Under the pieces are notes generated by a model. It worked only from the letters and a program-made list of their open reading frames with translations, did not search any database and was not told the origin of the DNA. The translations under genes and the position numbers were made by a program. This document shows, piece after piece, positions 24,268 through 31,945 of a stretch of 45,568 nt of DNA. Origin of the DNA: Prevotella sp. Its GTDB lineage: Bacteria > Bacteroidota > Bacteroidia > Bacteroidales > Bacteroidaceae. Positions within the stretch are counted from its first letter, which is position 1; the number at the start of each line of letters is the position of its first letter. The stretch spans positions 1 to 45,568 of the forward strand of contig JAFRQC010000046.1 of the NCBI GenBank assembly GCA_017428805.1. The letters run 5' to 3'.

Positions 24268-25043
24268 AACGACTATTAGTAATCATGATGGCGTCGCTGC
24301 CGTTGGCAGCGATGGCCCAGTCCGACGACTTCGGACTCGATTTCACGCTCGAGGCGCAGAAGAAACTCTCCAAGGTGATGAATCTTAGTTTCGAGGGCGA
24401 ACTCCGTACCCGCGACAATACCAAGACAGTAGATCGTTGGAGTGCAGGTCTGAGCCTCGACTATAAGGCTGCCAAATGGTTGAAGTTTTCTGCCGGCTAT
24501 ACGCTTCTCTACGACAACAACGAGAGAATCTCTTATTATGACGCTACCGACGATGAGGTGATCGACGGAGATGTTGATGCTGGTGATCCCAAGAAGTATG
24601 CCAAGTATTGGGCAACGCGCCACCGTTTCAGCGTCACGGCTACCTTTGACAAGAAGCTCTTCGGTGACTTCCGCTTCTTTCTGCGCGAACGCTGGCAGTA
24701 CACCTATCGTCCAGAGTACACCGTCGATGAGCGCTGGAGTTATCTCGACCAGGCCTACGACGGCAAACCGAAGACCTACGATAGCAAGAATACTCATGTG
24801 CTCCGTAGCCGTCTGCAGGTGGAGTACGACAAGAAAGGTCTCGCTGTGACCCCCTACGCCAGTGTGGAGTTCTTCAATGCCATGAGTCTGCAGAAGACCC
24901 GTTTTCAGGTGGGTGCCGACTGGAAGGTGGCCAAGCAGCACAGCCTCGGTCTCTTCTATCGCTACCAGTCGGTGCGTGATGATGAAGACGACCTCGAGCC
25001 TAACCGCCACATGATAGGTCTGGGCTATAAATTCAAATTCTAA
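24264..25043 (+). CDS. DUF2490 outer-membrane-type protein
   Basis: A 259-residue exported protein: cleavable signal (K-R-L-L-V-I-M-M-A-S-L-P-L-A-A-M-A), then a series of amphipathic beta strands ending in an aromatic strand (M-I-G-L-G-Y-K-F-K-F), which suggests a small outer-membrane barrel. It matches DUF2490. Third gene of the VTC operon, with an ATGA overlap with the DUF4956 gene, so the operon spans inner membrane and outer membrane. A strong terminator follows its stop codon. Confidence 0.82.
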   Translation: MKRLLVIMMASLPLAAMAQSDDFGLDFTLEAQKKLSKVMNLSFEGELRTRDNTKTVDRWSAGLSLDYKAAKWLKFSAGYTLLYDNNERISYYDATDDEVIDGDVDAGDPKKYAKYWATRHRFSVTATFDKKLFGDFRFFLRERWQYTYRPEYTVDERWSYLDQAYDGKPKTYDSKNTHVLRSRLQVEYDKKGLAVTPYASVEFFNAMSLQKTRFQVGADWKVAKQHSLGLFYRYQSVRDDEDDLEPNRHMIGLGYKFKF

Positions 25044-25077
25044 AACAAATCCCCGCTCGACTGAGCGGGGATTTGTT
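25044..25077. terminator. bidirectional intrinsic terminator
   Basis: A perfect 15-bp stem (AACAAATCCCCGCTC with its complement) and a GACT loop, between the convergent DUF2490 and TlpA-like genes. U-rich ends exist on both strands. Confidence 0.95.
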
Positions 25078-25078
25078 A

Positions 25079-25636
25079 TTACTTGAATAACTCGTCGAGG
25101 AACGTATAGAATGCAGGATCCTCGCCGATGATGGTCTTGACGATTTTCCCGTCAGGTCCGACGATGATCTTCGTGGGGAAACCTTGGATCTCATACAGAT
25201 CGAGCACATTGGAGTCGCGTGGACAATAAACGTGCAACCAAGGCAACTCGTATTTCTCCACAGCGGCCTTCCATTTCGCTTCAGGATCGTTGCAGTCGAT
25301 GCCGAGAATCTCGAACTTGCCGGCGTACTTCTGATAGTACTCCTTCATCTGTGGGAAGCCCTTGATGCACCAGCCGCACCACGATCCCCAGAAGTCGAGG
25401 ATGACGTATTTGCCGCGCAGGCTCGATAGGGTGAGGGGCTTGCCGCTGAGGTCGTTCAGCGTGAAGTCGGTGGCAAGATCAGAGGAGGAGTCAGTAGCCT
25501 GGAGACTGGAGTCGGTAGAAATGTCTGTGGCAGGTGTGTTCTCCTGACTCCTGTCTCCTGACTCCTGTTTCTTGTTATCCGCGCAGCTGCTCAGGGCAAC
25601 CACGGCCATCATGATGCTAAGGATATACTTCTTCAT
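25079..25636 (-). CDS. TlpA-family thiol-disulfide lipoprotein
   Basis: A 185-residue lipoprotein: signal peptide with lipobox L-S-S-C near residue 18, a disordered Ser/Thr/Asp-rich linker (about 20-50), then a thioredoxin fold with W-G-S-W-C-G-W-C-I-K (active CxxC) and the cis-Pro region G-F-P-T-K-I-I. It acts in the periplasm in thiol-disulfide exchange. The linker is partly coded by a GTCAGGA heptad repeat ([10 protein letters not shown]). Convergent with the VTC operon. Confidence 0.9.
   Translation of the reverse strand: MKKYILSIMMAVVALSSCADNKKQESGDRSQENTPATDISTDSSLQATDSSSDLATDFTLNDLSGKPLTLSSLRGKYVILDFWGSWCGWCIKGFPQMKEYYQKYAGKFEILGIDCNDPEAKWKAAVEKYELPWLHVYCPRDSNVLDLYEIQGFPTKIIVGPDGKIVKTIIGEDPAFYTFLDELFK
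25541..25569 (-). repeat. in-frame heptad repeat in the TlpA-like gene
   Basis: Coding-strand units GTCAGGA, GACAGGA, GTCAGGA, the same family as in pepT and the gene at 44664, lying in the post-lipobox linker. Confidence 0.8.
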
Positions 25637-25658
25637 ACTTTTTATTTCTTCTCACTTT

Positions 25659-26642
25659 TCACTTCACCACAATCTTTCTGGTCTTGTCGCCTTCCTTCAC
25701 GATATAGATGCCACGAGGCAGTATTGCGTCATTCGGCATCCGACGTCCGTTCAGATCATAATACTGGCGATTGCCTGATTTACTGCTGACGATGTCATTG
25801 ATGGCTGTGGTGTCGTGATCCTTGATGTTGCTTGTGTCGAAGTTCTGTTTACCACCCGTGAAGGTAATGCTGCCGTAGGCCTTGATGCAGTAGCTGCCGA
25901 GGTCGTTGATGTTCAGCGTGCCGCCTGTCATATAGAAATTGCCGCTGTTCTCGTCTTCGTGGTTCAGAGTCTGTCCGGTAGCGACGGAGTCTTTCAGCTC
26001 CACCTGGATGCCGTCATCCTCCACACCGCTGATGTTCACTTCACCGCTGGAGATCAGACAATACTCCTGACAATGGATGCCGTCTTTCTTCGCGCCCGTC
26101 ACGTTGATGGTGCAGTTCTTCACCTCTACGTACTCCTTGCTGTAGATGGCGTGGTTGAAGCTGCTGCTCACGTTCAATGTGCCTTTGCCGACGAACTCTG
26201 TGTGCCCCTTACAATGGAAGCAGCCCTTCGATGTCGAGTCATTCACGCCGTCTTTCAGGGTGTTCACCGTGTTGGCGGCCATACTCACCTTGATGCGCTT
26301 GCCGTCCTTGATGTGGATGGCCGTACTGTCGGGATTCGTCAGAGTGAGTCCGTTTAGTTGTAGTGTGGCCTTGTATTCGCCAGTAAGGTAGAACTCGCCA
26401 TTGTCGCTCTGCCCGCTCAACGAATAGATGATCTCACCGGGATTCTTCTCGGTGGTAGATGTCTGGAGCAGTTTGACATGCGATGACTCGCCGTTGAGGT
26501 TATTCACGTAGGCACTGGCTTCCGTTGGGATGGTGACAACGGCCGAATTGCCGTTGTACTCTACCTTCACGATAATATCCGCAGCACTGGCAGCCGTACA
26601 GAAAAGTATAGCTGCCAGTGTCGTATTGAGAATTTTATTCAT
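25659..26642 (-). CDS. secreted carbohydrate-binding (Cthe_2159-type) protein with probable T9SS tail
   Basis: ATG at 26642 gives a clean signal peptide (M-N-K-I-L-N-T-T-L-A-A-I-L-F, cleavage after A-S-A). The body is a right-handed beta-helix-like repeat protein of the Cthe_2159 family: A-I-H-I-K-D-G-K-R-I, F-V-G-K-G-T-L-N-V, H-A-I-Y-S-K, K-K-D-G-I-H-C, E-D-D-G-I-Q-V, which reads as Asp/Gly calcium-type turns. The last 30 residues (Y-D-L-N-G-R-R-M, G-I-Y-I-V-K-E-G, K-I-V-V-K) look like a type IX secretion sorting domain, so it is probably exported to the surface. Genes of this family often neighbour VTC/DUF4956 pairs, as here. Confidence 0.82.
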   Translation of the reverse strand: MNKILNTTLAAILFCTAASAADIIVKVEYNGNSAVVTIPTEASAYVNNLNGESSHVKLLQTSTTEKNPGEIIYSLSGQSDNGEFYLTGEYKATLQLNGLTLTNPDSTAIHIKDGKRIKVSMAANTVNTLKDGVNDSTSKGCFHCKGHTEFVGKGTLNVSSSFNHAIYSKEYVEVKNCTINVTGAKKDGIHCQEYCLISSGEVNISGVEDDGIQVELKDSVATGQTLNHEDENSGNFYMTGGTLNINDLGSYCIKAYGSITFTGGKQNFDTSNIKDHDTTAINDIVSSKSGNRQYYDLNGRRMPNDAILPRGIYIVKEGDKTRKIVVK

Positions 26643-26654
26643 TAATGATGAATG

Positions 26655-26682
26655 TTCAATTTTCAATTATCAATTTTCAATT
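26655..26682. repeat. heptad tandem repeat (TTCAATT), 4 units
   Basis: TTCAATT, TTCAATT, ATCAATT, TTCAATT between two minus-strand genes. It resembles the heptads found inside the ABC exporter gene at 19018-19052. Confidence 0.9.
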
Positions 26683-26684
26683 GA

Positions 26685-27248
26685 TTACAGTCCCATAGCT
26701 TCTTTAGCCTTGTCGGCAGCAGCATCTACAGCCTCGCCGGCCTGTTCCTTGGCAGCGTCCTTCACTTCCTCGGCCTTCTCGGCAGCAGCATCGGCAGCGT
26801 CCTCAGCAGCACCCTCGATGGCATCACCAGCACTCTCGACAGCATCACCGGCAGCACCTACGGCTGACGACAGACCACTGACGATAGCATCGGCAGGAGC
26901 GGCAGTCAGGGCGTTGATGGCACTGTTGATCGTCTCGTTATCACCGACAAAAGCCTTGATTTTCTCGGCGTTCTCCTTCAGGAAGTCCTGAACCTTAGTC
27001 ACATACTCCTTGGCAGCCTCAGGGTTGTTGCCGATAATCTCCTTGATCTTCTCCTGAACGGTGGCGAGCACCTCAGAGAACTTGCCGGCATCCTGAGCCT
27101 CAATCTGCTCAGACAACTGAGAAGTAATCTCACTGACAGCAGCCTCCACGTCGAAGGCAGCACCCTCGGCAGGAGCAGCCTGCTTGTTACCACACGATGC
27201 GAAACCAATGGCAATCATTGCCATCACAGCGAATAAAACCTTTTTCAT
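26685..27248 (-). CDS. Ala-rich helical lipoprotein
   Basis: A 187-residue lipoprotein: signal M-K-K-V-L-F-A-V-M-A-M-I-A-I-G-F-A-S-C, then amphipathic helices. The C-terminal 60 residues are a repetitive Ala/Asp/Glu/Lys tract (A-G-D-A-V-E-S-A, E-D-A-A-D-A-A-A-E-K-A) resembling LEA-like or apolipophorin-like helical repeats. No enzyme motif. It is probably a periplasm-facing surface or envelope lipoprotein of unknown role. A TAATTTTG box lies about 95 nt upstream, with a heptad repeat in its leader. Confidence 0.8.
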   Translation of the reverse strand: MKKVLFAVMAMIAIGFASCGNKQAAPAEGAAFDVEAAVSEITSQLSEQIEAQDAGKFSEVLATVQEKIKEIIGNNPEAAKEYVTKVQDFLKENAEKIKAFVGDNETINSAINALTAAPADAIVSGLSSAVGAAGDAVESAGDAIEGAAEDAADAAAEKAEEVKDAAKEQAGEAVDAAADKAKEAMGL

Positions 27249-27280
27249 AATGCTTTCTTTTTTAAATTAAACTATAAATA

Positions 27281-27315
27281 ACTGTAAACTGTAAACCGTA
27301 AACTGTAAACAGTAA
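27281..27315. repeat. heptad tandem repeat (ACTGTAA), 5 units
   Basis: ACTGTAA, ACTGTAA, ACCGTAA, ACTGTAA, ACAGTAA, in the leader of the Ala-rich lipoprotein gene. Same family as the inverted heptads at 8501-8582. Confidence 0.9.
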
Positions 27316-27342
27316 AAGCAGCTCTCGCTTGATTTTCGGCAA

Positions 27343-27350
27343 CAAAATTA
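27343..27350 (-). promoter_or_regulatory. -7 box for the Ala-rich lipoprotein
   Basis: TAATTTTG on the minus strand, giving a leader of about 90 nt. Confidence 0.5.
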
Positions 27351-27403
27351 CGTCTTTTTTGAATAAGTTGATGCATATAATAGTAATTTTTACACTTATT
27401 TAG

Positions 27404-27411
27404 TAATTTTG
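27404..27411 (+). promoter_or_regulatory. -7 box for the SulP gene
   Basis: TAATTTTG followed by C, 30 nt upstream of the ATG at 27442. It overlaps the alternative TTG start at 27409, which is therefore rejected. Confidence 0.65.
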
Positions 27412-27441
27412 CAGCCTGTTTTCAGAGATAACAAGACGAAT

Positions 27442-29142
27442 ATGACAAGTTCATTAACATTTCAGCCGAAATTGTTTTCGGTATTTAAGCATTACAACCG
27501 CCAGCAACTGACGACCGACCTGCTGGCAGGCATCATCGTGGGCATCGTCGCCCTGCCGTTGGCCATTGCCTTCGGTATTGCCTCTGGCGTGACACCCGAG
27601 AAGGGCATCATCACCGCCATCGTCGCCGGTCTCATCATCTCCGTTTTCGGAGGCTCGAAGGTTCAGATCGGTGGACCTACGGGCGCGTTCATTATTATAA
27701 TATATGGCATCATCCAGCAGTACGGTTTCGAAGGACTGACCATCGCCACGCTGATGGCGGGTATCTTCCTCATTATGTTCGGCGTGCTGCATCTCGGCAC
27801 GATCATCAAGTACATTCCGTATCCTATCGTTGTCGGCTTCACCAGCGGTATCGCCCTCACCATCTTCACCACGCAGATCAAGGACCTGCTGGGCCTGTCG
27901 ATGGCCATCGTGCCCTCCGACTTTATCGAAAAGTGGATTGCCTACATCGACTGCGTGCCTACCATTGAGCGTTGGAGTGCCCTCATCGGCTTGGGTTCCG
28001 TGGCTGTCATTGCCCTCTGGCCGAAGCTGACGCACCGCTTTGCCATCGGTAAACTGCCCGGCTCGCTGATTGCCATCGTGCTGATGACCATCGCTGCCGC
28101 CCTCCTCAGACAGTATGCCGGCGTCACCACCATCGAGACCATCGGCGACCGCTTCTCCATCTCTGCCACGCTGCCGCAGGCACAGGTGCCCGATCTCACT
28201 TGGGACGTCATCAAGGGACTTGTCTCGCCAGCCATCACCATCGCCATCCTCGGAGCCATCGAGTCGTTGCTCTCGGCTACCGTGGCCGACGGTGTCATCG
28301 GCGACCGTCATAACTCCAACACAGAACTTATCGCCCAGGGACTGGCCAACCTGGCGTCGCCCATCTTCGGCGGCATACCGGCCACGGGTGCCATCGCCCG
28401 TACGATGACCAACATCAACAACGGCGGCCGCACGCCCGTTGCAGGCATCGTCCATGCCGCCGTGCTGCTGCTCATCTTCCTGTTCCTCATGCCGTTGGCG
28501 CAGTATATCCCCATGGCCTGTCTGGCCGGTGTGCTCGTCATCGTGAGCTATAACATGAGCGGCTGGCGAAGCTTTATTTCCATTCTGAAGAACCCGAAGA
28601 GCGATGTCATCGTGCTCTGGGTCACCTTCCTCCTGACGGTCATCTTCGACCTCACCATCGCCATCGAGGTCGGTCTGCTCTGTGCCTGTCTGCTCTTCAT
28701 GCGCCGTATGGCTGAGACCACCGATGTCAAGGTCATTTCCCAGGAGATCAACCCCGAGGAGGAAGACAGCGACTTCCAGCTGGGCAACCTCGAGCACCTC
28801 ACCATCCCCGAGGGTGTGGAGGTCTATGAGATCAATGGTCCCTACTTCTTCGGAGCCGGTAACCGTTTCGAGGAGATCATGGGTGCCTTGCACCATCAGC
28901 GTCCTCGTGTCCGTATCATCCGCATGCGTAAGGTGCCTTTTGTCGATTCCACGGGCATCCACAACCTCACGAACCTCTGTCTCATGTCGCAGGCCGAGGG
29001 CATCCAGATTGTCCTCTCAGGCGTCAATCCTACTGTTCAGGCCGTGCTCCACAAGGCCGGCTTCGACACGATGCTCGGTGAGGAGAACATCTGTTCCCAC
29101 ATCAACGAGGCCCTTGAACGCGCCCGCCAGATCACAGCGTGA
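27442..29142 (+). CDS. SulP-family anion transporter with STAS domain
   Basis: A 566-residue inner-membrane transporter. About 10-12 helices in residues 20-430 carry the SulP marks D-L-L-A-G-I-I-V-G-I-V-A-L-P-L-A-I-A, G-G-P-T-G-A-F, and G-G-I-P-A-T-G-A-I-A-R-T. The C-terminal STAS domain (about 455-560; F-V-D-S-T-G-I-H-N-L) is cytoplasmic. SulP proteins move sulfate, bicarbonate or dicarboxylates; the substrate is not predictable here. ATG 27442 was chosen because the longer reading frame overlaps the promoter. Single gene, followed by a terminator hairpin. Confidence 0.93.
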   Translation: MTSSLTFQPKLFSVFKHYNRQQLTTDLLAGIIVGIVALPLAIAFGIASGVTPEKGIITAIVAGLIISVFGGSKVQIGGPTGAFIIIIYGIIQQYGFEGLTIATLMAGIFLIMFGVLHLGTIIKYIPYPIVVGFTSGIALTIFTTQIKDLLGLSMAIVPSDFIEKWIAYIDCVPTIERWSALIGLGSVAVIALWPKLTHRFAIGKLPGSLIAIVLMTIAAALLRQYAGVTTIETIGDRFSISATLPQAQVPDLTWDVIKGLVSPAITIAILGAIESLLSATVADGVIGDRHNSNTELIAQGLANLASPIFGGIPATGAIARTMTNINNGGRTPVAGIVHAAVLLLIFLFLMPLAQYIPMACLAGVLVIVSYNMSGWRSFISILKNPKSDVIVLWVTFLLTVIFDLTIAIEVGLLCACLLFMRRMAETTDVKVISQEINPEEEDSDFQLGNLEHLTIPEGVEVYEINGPYFFGAGNRFEEIMGALHHQRPRVRIIRMRKVPFVDSTGIHNLTNLCLMSQAEGIQIVLSGVNPTVQAVLHKAGFDTMLGEENICSHINEALERARQITA

Positions 29143-29179
29143 TAGCAGAATTAACACTATTCAGAACATGTACTAGTGC

Positions 29180-29220
29180 AATAGAGGATGTGCCTATTTT
29201 GACACGCCCTCTATTTTTTT
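29180..29220 (+). terminator. intrinsic terminator after the SulP gene
   Basis: AATAGAGG at 29180 pairs with CCTCTATT ending at 29215, followed by a T run. Confidence 0.8.
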
Positions 29221-29351
29221 AAGACACTAAATAGACATAACTGATATCAATGAGTTGAGACTGATTACACAGCCATTGATTGTTTGCTTTGTTCTGTTAA
29301 TCCTCTGTCTGAATATTTATGCACTTTGAGTCGCAGCTAACCTTGTCGGGT

Positions 29352-29417
29352 GTTTAGACTAAGGAAACTGAGAGTTTGGGTTAAGGAAAGTCCCGGTTTA
29401 GTCTAAGGAAACTCCCA
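29352..29417. repeat. three 22-bp tandem units (GTTTAG-CTAAGGAAACT type)
   Basis: Units at 29352-29373, 29374-29395 and 29396-29417 share GTTT near the start and AAGGAAA in the middle. Two contain the palindrome-like TTAGnCTAA. The 22-bp spacing and count of three match the array at 12231-12296 although the sequence differs. Confidence 0.75.
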
Positions 29418-29504
29418 GTCGCAGACACTATGCATACATATTCAAAAATAGCATGTTTATTCATTTGCATTACACCTCCTTTTATATAGGGGAGTAGCCC
29501 AAAC

Positions 29505-29743
29505 ACCTCATCATCTCACTCTGACCTCTGAAACCCCAGTGTGAGCAGGCGTTTCAGAGGGTGAGATGTTTTCTGAACACCTCACTCAACACCTCACTTA
29601 CCATCCACCGAAGTTCGTGAAGCCTACTACAAGGTGATGGTGAAGTGATGCATGAGATGTAAAGTGAGGTGTTTGACAAACACCTCACTCTTTCAATATG
29701 CTCAAAATCATGCAGTTATAAGCTAAAAGTGAGATGATGAGGT
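29505..29743. repeat. 239-bp element with 16-bp perfect terminal inverted repeats and inner hairpins
   Basis: ACCTCATCATCTCACT at 29505-29520 is perfectly inverted at 29728-29743, ending 3 nt before the glmM stop codon. Inside are a CCTCTGAAAC/GTTTCAGAGG hairpin, two direct copies of AACACCTCACT, and a near-perfect palindrome AGTGAGGTGTTT-GAC-AAACACCTCACT. No coding. No target-site duplication is visible. It could be a MITE-like element or a long terminator. The remaining sequence 29221-29351 shows nothing I can name. Confidence 0.8.
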
Positions 29744-29745
29744 TA

Positions 29746-31161
29746 TTACATGTCGTAGACCACCTGCATGAGGCGTTTGCCGAGTTCGTCGGCCTGCTCC
29801 ATGGTCTGGGCCTCGCTATAGACGCGAATGATAGGTTCGGTGTTCGACTTGCGGAGGTGTACCCAGCGGTCGGGGAAGTCGATCTTCACGCCGTCGATAT
29901 CGTTGACGGTGGCGCTGTTGTCGTTGGCGAACATCTGCTTCACTTTCACGAGGATGGCGTCGACATCGGTGCCCGGGGTGAGGTCGATGCGGTTCTTGGC
30001 AATCTGATAGTCGGGGAAGGTCTTGCGCAGTTCGCTGACGGTGCAGCCCTTCTGTGCGAGCGAAGAGAGGAACAGGGCGATGCCTACGAGGGCGTCGCGG
30101 CCGTAGTGGCTCTCGGGATAGATGACACCGCCGTTGCCTTCGCCGCCGATGACGGCACCCACCTCTTTCATCTTCGTGGTGACGTTGACCTCACCGACAG
30201 CGGCAGCGGTGTATTGGCCGCCGTGCTTCTCAGTGACGTCGCGCAGGGCGCGGGTAGAGGAGAGGTTGGAGACAGTGGTCAAGCCCGCGTTCAGACCACC
30301 CCGCCCTCCGGGCACCCCTCCTAACTCAGGAGGGGAAGATAATACATAGTCGGCGACGGAGACGAGGGTGTATTCCTCACCGAACATCGTGCCGTCTTCG
30401 CAGATGAAGGCGAGACGGTCCACGTCGGGGTCAACGACGATGCCGAGGTCGAAATTGCCGCTCTTCATACGGTCCATGATGCCGTGGAGGTTCTTCTCCA
30501 GCGGTTCGGGGTTATGGGCGAAGTCGCCTGTACACTCACCGTTGAGAATCTCGTAGTCGAGACCGAGGGCCTGGAAGAACTCGGGGAGGATGATGCCGCC
30601 CACGGAGTTGATGGTATCGGCACAGACGCGGAACTTGCGCTGGCGGATGGCCTCGACATCGACGAGTTTCAGCTGGAGCACGGAGTCGATATGACGACGG
30701 TTGTAGGTGTCGTCGATGGTGCAGGTGCCGAGTTGGTCGACCTCTGCGTAATGGAAGTCTTCGGCCTCTGCGATGCGGAGCACTTCGGCACCGTCGGCAG
30801 CGGTGAGGAACTCGCCCTCGTTGTTGAGCAGCTTCAGGGCGTTCCACTGGCGGGGGTTGTGCGAGGCGGTGATGATGATGCCGCCGTCAGCCTGAGCCAT
30901 GCGTACGGCGAGCTCGGTCGTCGGTGTGGTGGCGTAGCCGATGTCGATGACATCGTAGCCCATACCCATAAGGGTGCCTACGACGACGTTGCGGACCATG
31001 AGGCCGGAGATTCGGCCGTCGCGACCGACGACGATCTTATGACCACCGATGAACTGTGCATAGGCAGTGGTAAACTTGACGATGTCTAATGGATTGAGTG
31101 TGTCGCCGGTCTGTCCGCCGATGGTACCGCGGATGCCGGAGATGGATTTAATCAAAGTCAT
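29746..31161 (-). CDS. glmM: phosphoglucosamine mutase (alpha-phosphohexomutase)
   Basis: A 471-residue cytoplasmic alpha-D-phosphohexomutase. Marks: S-G-I-R-G-T near the N-terminus, the phospho-serine loop T-A-S-H-N-P-R, the metal loop D-P-D-V-D-R, the sugar loop G-E-G-N-G-G-V, and the C-terminal phosphate loop R-K-S-N-T-E-P-I-I-R. In Bacteroidales this family supplies glucosamine-1-phosphate for cell-wall synthesis; mannose or glucose substrates cannot be excluded. Residues about 274-291 (S-S-P-P-E-L-G-G-V-P-G-G-R-G-G) are a palindromic-element insert between the metal loop and the next helix. Frame and motifs are intact. The DUF4827 gene lies just upstream. Confidence 0.9.
   Translation of the reverse strand: MTLIKSISGIRGTIGGQTGDTLNPLDIVKFTTAYAQFIGGHKIVVGRDGRISGLMVRNVVVGTLMGMGYDVIDIGYATTPTTELAVRMAQADGGIIITASHNPRQWNALKLLNNEGEFLTAADGAEVLRIAEAEDFHYAEVDQLGTCTIDDTYNRRHIDSVLQLKLVDVEAIRQRKFRVCADTINSVGGIILPEFFQALGLDYEILNGECTGDFAHNPEPLEKNLHGIMDRMKSGNFDLGIVVDPDVDRLAFICEDGTMFGEEYTLVSVADYVLSSPPELGGVPGGRGGLNAGLTTVSNLSSTRALRDVTEKHGGQYTAAAVGEVNVTTKMKEVGAVIGGEGNGGVIYPESHYGRDALVGIALFLSSLAQKGCTVSELRKTFPDYQIAKNRIDLTPGTDVDAILVKVKQMFANDNSATVNDIDGVKIDFPDRWVHLRKSNTEPIIRVYSEAQTMEQADELGKRLMQVVYDM
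30289..30338. repeat. palindromic element copy inserted in glmM
   Basis: It begins GTTCAGACCACCCC and ends in the palindrome CCCCTCCT-AACTC-AGGAGGGG, nearly identical to 19972-20020. It is read in frame in the middle of a conserved enzyme. Confidence 0.9.
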
Positions 31162-31167
31162 ATTGAT

Positions 31168-31199
31168 TTTCGATTTACGAATTTACGATTTACGATTTG
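31168..31199. repeat. heptad tandem repeat (ATTTACG)
   Basis: ATTTACG-type 7/8-bp units between the DUF4827 and glmM genes; the reverse complement of the CGTAAAT family at 23565-23596. Confidence 0.75.
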
Positions 31200-31210
31200 G
31201 CGCGTACGAT

Positions 31211-31834
31211 TTATATTTCGCGCTGGAACGTGATGGTGTAGAAATAGGGCGTCACGTTCGATGAAGCATAGACATGTCCCTGGGTGTGGGGGACGATGAG
31301 ACGCACCTTGGCACATTCGTCAGTCATCGACTGCGGACGTCCCACCTTGATATAGGTGAGCGGCGTGAGCCAACCGGCGGGGACAGAAGTACTGTAAGTG
31401 CTGGCCATGACGCCGCTGAGGAACGAGGCTGTGAATGTGCCCGATTTGCGGGAGACGGTCATACGGTCGGGAATCGAGGCGTAGTTGACGGTCAAATTCT
31501 GCGTCGTCATCGTGTCGTTGAGGATGTCGTACTCCGAGTAGCGACAGTCAAGGGTAAGTTCATCGCCGTCCTTGAAACCTTCGCCGCAGCCCTGACGCAT
31601 GATCTGCATATAGACACCGCTTTTGTCGAGCTTGACGAACTCGCGGCGGCTGAGGTCGGTCTTGTAGCCATTCTTCACGAACTCTTCTTCTGAGATGACG
31701 GTAAAGGAGCTGTCGGCGATGAATTTCGCGATGGCATTACGCTCTTTCTCCTTCTTGTCACCATAGGTCTCATAGTCATTGCAGCTGACGAGCACAACGG
31801 CCAGGAGTATCAGTATGTAAGCTAATTTCTTCAT
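31211..31834 (-). CDS. DUF4827 lipoprotein (FKBP-like)
   Basis: A 207-residue lipoprotein: signal K-K-L-A-Y-I-L-I-L-L-A-V-V-L-V-S-C, then a charged helix and a beta-rich domain. G-V-Y-M-Q-I, G-D-E-L-T-L-D-C-R-Y and the later P-A-G-W-L-T-P-L-T-Y-I-K-V-G resemble degenerate FKBP-type prolyl isomerases. It matches DUF4827, known mainly in Bacteroidales and often found beside glmM and a DHH gene, as here. Enzymatic activity is unproven. A -7 box ends 8 nt upstream of the ATG, implying a very short leader. Confidence 0.82.
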   Translation of the reverse strand: MKKLAYILILLAVVLVSCNDYETYGDKKEKERNAIAKFIADSSFTVISEEEFVKNGYKTDLSRREFVKLDKSGVYMQIMRQGCGEGFKDGDELTLDCRYSEYDILNDTMTTQNLTVNYASIPDRMTVSRKSGTFTASFLSGVMASTYSTSVPAGWLTPLTYIKVGRPQSMTDECAKVRLIVPHTQGHVYASSNVTPYFYTITFQREI

Positions 31835-31842
31835 ATCGGGTG

Positions 31843-31850
31843 CAAAGTTA
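31843..31850 (-). promoter_or_regulatory. -7 box for DUF4827/glmM, near-leaderless
   Basis: TAACTTTG on the minus strand; its last base is 9 positions from the ATG, so the transcript would begin only a few nucleotides before translation. Confidence 0.6.
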
Positions 31851-31856
31851 CGAAAA

Positions 31857-31945
31857 AAGTGGAAAAGTGAAAAGGTGAAAAGGTGAAAAGTTGCTGCGCC
31901 TTGTCGTTTTTTAACTTTTTCACCTTTTCACCCTTTCACCTTTTC
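31857..31945. repeat. 8-bp repeat element with conserved core, copy 1
   Basis: Units of GTGAAAAG, then the core GTTGCTGCGCCTTGT plus T run plus AACTTTTT, then inverted CTTTTCAC units. The arms can pair over about 19 bp. It lies between the DHH gene end (its stop codon is inside the repeat) and the DUF4827 promoter, a transcription-unit border. Confidence 0.85.

Noticed and set aside
27454..28962. 502-codon open frame antisense to the SulP gene
   Set aside because: The opposite strand encodes a clear SulP transporter; the antisense product is Asp/Gly/His-rich without signal or domain, as expected from GC-biased codon use.
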